In this document: positions 62,206 to 64,000 of the stretch, piece after piece
Numbering within the stretch: position 1 is the stretch's first letter
Layout: the number at the start of each line of letters is the position of its first letter
Source: Candidatus Binatia bacterium
GTDB lineage: Bacteria > Desulfobacterota > Binatia > Bin18
Assembly: GCA_022820725.1 (NCBI GenBank)
Contig: JAJEFA010000014.1
Coordinates: 248,001 to 312,000, forward strand
DNA: 64,000 nt
Direction of reading: 5' to 3'
Notes under the pieces: generated by a model
Told to the model about the DNA's origin: nothing
The model's input: the letters and a program-made list of their open reading frames with translations, nothing else
Databases searched by the model: none
Program-made: the position numbers and the translations under genes

Positions 62206-62239
62206 AAGAGGCAGCCCCATGTGGACTGCCTCTTTTTTT
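62206..62239 (+). terminator. Intrinsic terminator
   Basis: AGAGGCAGCCC and GGACTGCCTCT with a T run of eight, about 30 bases after the conserved hypothetical gene. On the minus strand it is also downstream of the UGSC-type gene. Confidence 0.85.
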
Positions 62240-62283
62240 TACCGACGCCACCTTATCCATGGTGGTTGCTCGGGGAGCGCAGG

Positions 62284-62829
62284 CTATGCCGCCTGCAGTT
62301 CTTTGTGTTTGAGCAGCTTGCCGATAATCTGGTCAATGACCTGATCCGCCAAGGCTCTGACTTCGTCCTCGGTCTTGGGCTGAATCGGATGCTTAACCAG
62401 AATAGGCTGGTACTGCGCCATCCCAAGCGCAGAGCATTGGGCGTTGGCCGCCCCGATAAATTCCGTAGTGGTGACGTTTGCCGTTGGGATACCGTTTTCT
62501 TCAAAGTGGATGACATCGTGCGAACTGCACGAGATGCAGGCCCCTCAATCGCTGAGGGCTTCAATGACGGCATCGCATTTCTCGCGCAACTCCACCCGAA
62601 TCGGCTCGGGTGCCGGTCGCGTGACCGTGGGCTTCATGCGCCGCAACACCTCTTTGACCCCATACTGCTCGCGGAGCACCTCCTCTACACGGTCGAGGAA
62701 AAAGGAGCCCTTTGCTTTGCTGATATCGAGCAAGCCGATGGTTGTCCCGGATAGCGAGTCTAGCCGAGGCGCAAAGTCTTTTTGCGAACGTTCGACCGTA
62801 TCGGTCGGATCGAGTAACATCTCGCCCAT
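62284..62829 (-). CDS. UGSC-type (seleno)protein with an in-frame TGA (selenocysteine at residue 95)
   Basis: A standard reading stops after 94 residues at TGA (62545-62547), but the same frame runs on for 86 more codons to TAG 62284. The first part (RSQKDFAPRLDSLSGTTIGL, LDISKAKGSFFLDRVEEVLR) and second part (SSHDVIHFEENGIPTANVTT, TEDEVRALADQVIDQIIGKL) join as one domain. The junction is SDUGACISC, where U is TGA, matching the U/C-G-S-C motif that names the UGSC family. The family has both Cys and selenocysteine members. A hairpin right after the TGA (see 62510-62544) fits a bacterial SECIS. Total 181 residues including Sec. Confidence 0.82.
62510..62544 (-). promoter_or_regulatory. Candidate bacterial SECIS hairpin after the TGA codon
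   Basis: In the transcript, 13 bases after UGA, CGUGC and GCACG form a stem with loop AGUUC; flanking U-A, U-G and A-U pairs extend it. Position close to the UGA and a small G/U-containing apical loop are what SelB-binding SECIS elements require. Judged by eye only. Confidence 0.6.
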
Positions 62830-62843
62830 AGCGTACCTCCTCT

Positions 62844-63929
62844 TTACTTTTTTATCTCCTTGGTTGTAATCCGGCTGCCGGCGTCAAACCCGGCCCAGCC
62901 TTGGACCGCGGCGGAAAATCGTCCGGCCGTGCCGCCGGCTACGATAATAACAATGTTCTCCGCTTTAGGGAACTTCGGAAAGAGCGTGTCGTCGGTTGGG
63001 GGCTCCCGGTCTTTCTTCGGTGTGCGCAGCATACTGACCCCCACTCCTTCGCCGCCATTGACTCCCGGACGGAGCTCGCGCAACGGTCGCCGAATCTTTT
63101 CGTACAGAAATTGGCGTAGGTCGTTCTTGGACCAGCCGTCTTGGCCAAACGTTTTGGCGTGTTCGGGACCCACCACCAGAACACTATCGGAGAACAGCGG
63201 ATAGTTTTTATGATTCCACAGCGCAGCCATGGTCCAGCCGAGTGACAGGGCCAATTGTTCTGCGTTGCGGCTGGCGTGGTCGTTGATCTGCATGGGGGAG
63301 TGACCGCCAAAGAGGGTAATCGTGCTTTGGTCGGCGGTGTAGCCCTTTTCCACGTGGAGGGGCTCCCACGGGCTGTCTTCTTCATTCTCTCCCACACAAA
63401 ATGTGTACTGCGCCGGATGGCCCATAGTCGCCTTGGTGATCTCGTGCGGCTTGGCCCCGCCGATATTGATGATGATCAGCCGCAGCGCTCGGCCTATGGT
63501 GGCATTGGCCCGAAAGCCGTGGCCAAGGGCGTTGTGGCCGCAGTTGACACCGATCTCATGACGAATGGGACCGTTGATAATGGCCATGGGTGTAGCCGAG
63601 AAGGTCGTGACATTGATGCCGTGGATGCAGAACTGCTCTTCGCACATGGCCTCAACCCCGGCCAACACCACTGGGAAATACGAGGGATGACAGCCCGCCA
63701 TAACGGCATTAATCGCAATCTTCTCGACGCTGGCCCGGCCGTAGTTGGGTCCGATTTCGCCAATGATTTCCTGGGGGTCACGGTTTGTCGCCGCCAGCAT
63801 CCGCGTGACCCGCTCTTCGGTCGGCGGCACAACGGGCAAGCCGTCAGTAACCCCGCACTCGTAGAGCAGTTCCACAGGATCATCTTGAGCCTGGATGCGT
63901 TGGGAGTGTAAATCAGCCCCTTCTGGCAT
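62844..63929 (-). CDS. Conserved protein, partner of the UGSC-type gene
   Basis: 361 residues, ending 15 bases before the UGSC-type gene on the same strand. ECGVTDGLPVVPPTEERVTR, MAGCHPSYFPVVLAGVEAMC, EEQFCIHGINVTTFSATPMA and GVNCGHNALGHGFRANATIG are rich in conserved Cys and His. The C-terminal part (NIVIIVAGGTAGRFSAAVQG) resembles a nucleotide or ligand loop. I recall this conserved family next to UGSC-type proteins, but no function is known to me. Confidence 0.7.
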   Translation of the reverse strand: MPEGADLHSQRIQAQDDPVELLYECGVTDGLPVVPPTEERVTRMLAATNRDPQEIIGEIGPNYGRASVEKIAINAVMAGCHPSYFPVVLAGVEAMCEEQFCIHGINVTTFSATPMAIINGPIRHEIGVNCGHNALGHGFRANATIGRALRLIIINIGGAKPHEITKATMGHPAQYTFCVGENEEDSPWEPLHVEKGYTADQSTITLFGGHSPMQINDHASRNAEQLALSLGWTMAALWNHKNYPLFSDSVLVVGPEHAKTFGQDGWSKNDLRQFLYEKIRRPLRELRPGVNGGEGVGVSMLRTPKKDREPPTDDTLFPKFPKAENIVIIVAGGTAGRFSAAVQGWAGFDAGSRITTKEIKK

Positions 63930-63943
63930 AGCAATTCTCCAGA

Positions 63944-64000
63944 CTATTTTATCGCTTGCGGATTGATCGGTGAGCCAACGGCGCCGGTGATCGGCAGGGG
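63944..64000 (-). CDS. C-terminal end of an upstream gene (partial)
   Basis: The minus-strand frame is open from the window edge and reads PLPITGAVGSPINPQAIK before TAG 63944-63946. It is 15 bases upstream of the UGSC partner gene and probably belongs to the same operon. Too short to identify. Confidence 0.55.
   Translation of the reverse strand, partial: PLPITGAVGSPINPQAIK

Overview
The window comes from a bacterial chromosome of roughly 55-60% GC with dense coding on both strands. The gene content suggests a Gram-negative, environmental, metabolically versatile and probably uncultured bacterium: tandem TonB-dependent receptors, an outer-membrane beta-barrel protein, molybdenum hydroxylases, four class III CoA-transferases, three LLM flavin monooxygenases, amidohydrolases, a beta-keto acid cleavage enzyme and a candidate selenoprotein. 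A Tectomicrobia/Entotheonella-like or deltaproteobacterial-type lineage would fit, but no rRNA or other taxonomic marker is present, so this is only a guess. I saw no tRNA, rRNA, CRISPR array, prophage or intact IS element.

Layout. 1-7.2 kb: a molybdenum hydroxylase operon (cofactor nucleotidyltransferase tail, FAD, 2Fe-2S and Mo subunits, a MoaD/ThiS-like carrier and a second, paralogous Mo subunit), then a convergent Nudix hydrolase. 7.3-14.6 kb: two adjacent CaiB/BaiF CoA-transferases, an LLM flavin oxidoreductase, a secreted hypothetical, a DUF1326 protein, a zinc alcohol dehydrogenase and a cupin. 14.6-16.7 kb: mostly broken toxin-antitoxin and accessory genes. 16.9-23.2 kb: a beta-barrel protein, a CoA-transferase, two amidohydrolases with near-identical leaders, an amidohydrolase scrap and a frameshifted LLM gene. 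23.3-29.1 kb: a complete Mrp cation/proton antiporter operon with MrpA and MrpB fused. 29.4-32.3 kb: crotonase, SsuD-like monooxygenase and SDR. 32.3-37.2 kb: BrnT/BrnA and a second molybdenum hydroxylase operon that contains a small cysteine-bearing membrane protein. 37.2-41.6 kb: SnoaL-like and DUF2442 genes, gene fragments between direct repeats, a VapBC-like pair, SDR, GNAT and a HicA stub. 41.7-49.9 kb: two paralogous TonB receptors, a ThDP enzyme and a YbdK-like carboxylate-amine ligase. 50-52.8 kb: small hypotheticals, a truncated restriction-modification protein and a VapBC-like pair. 52.8-64 kb: PAP2 phosphatase, DUF6306-like protein, lipoprotein, SnoaL, AsnC-like domain, CoA-transferase, amidase, methyltransferase, BKACE, DUF502, and at the right edge a UGSC-type gene with an in-frame TGA beside a conserved partner gene.

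How the genes fit together. Hydroxylases, monooxygenases, CoA-transferases, crotonase, dehydrogenases, amidohydrolases, amidase and BKACE suggest uptake and breakdown of organic acids, amides or aromatic and heterocyclic compounds as CoA thioesters. No substrate can be named from sequence alone. The Mrp operon is housekeeping ion homeostasis.

Most notable observations: (1) a probable selenocysteine gene at 62284-62829 that a standard gene caller would cut in half; (2) a family of six ~54-bp palindromes with 17-bp arms, one inserted in frame inside mrpA and one encoding the start of a TonB-receptor signal peptide; (3) adjacent CoA-transferase genes, one with Gln where the catalytic Asp is expected; (4) a small cysteine-bearing membrane protein translationally coupled inside a molybdenum hydroxylase operon; (5) several toxin-antitoxin and restriction gene fragments.
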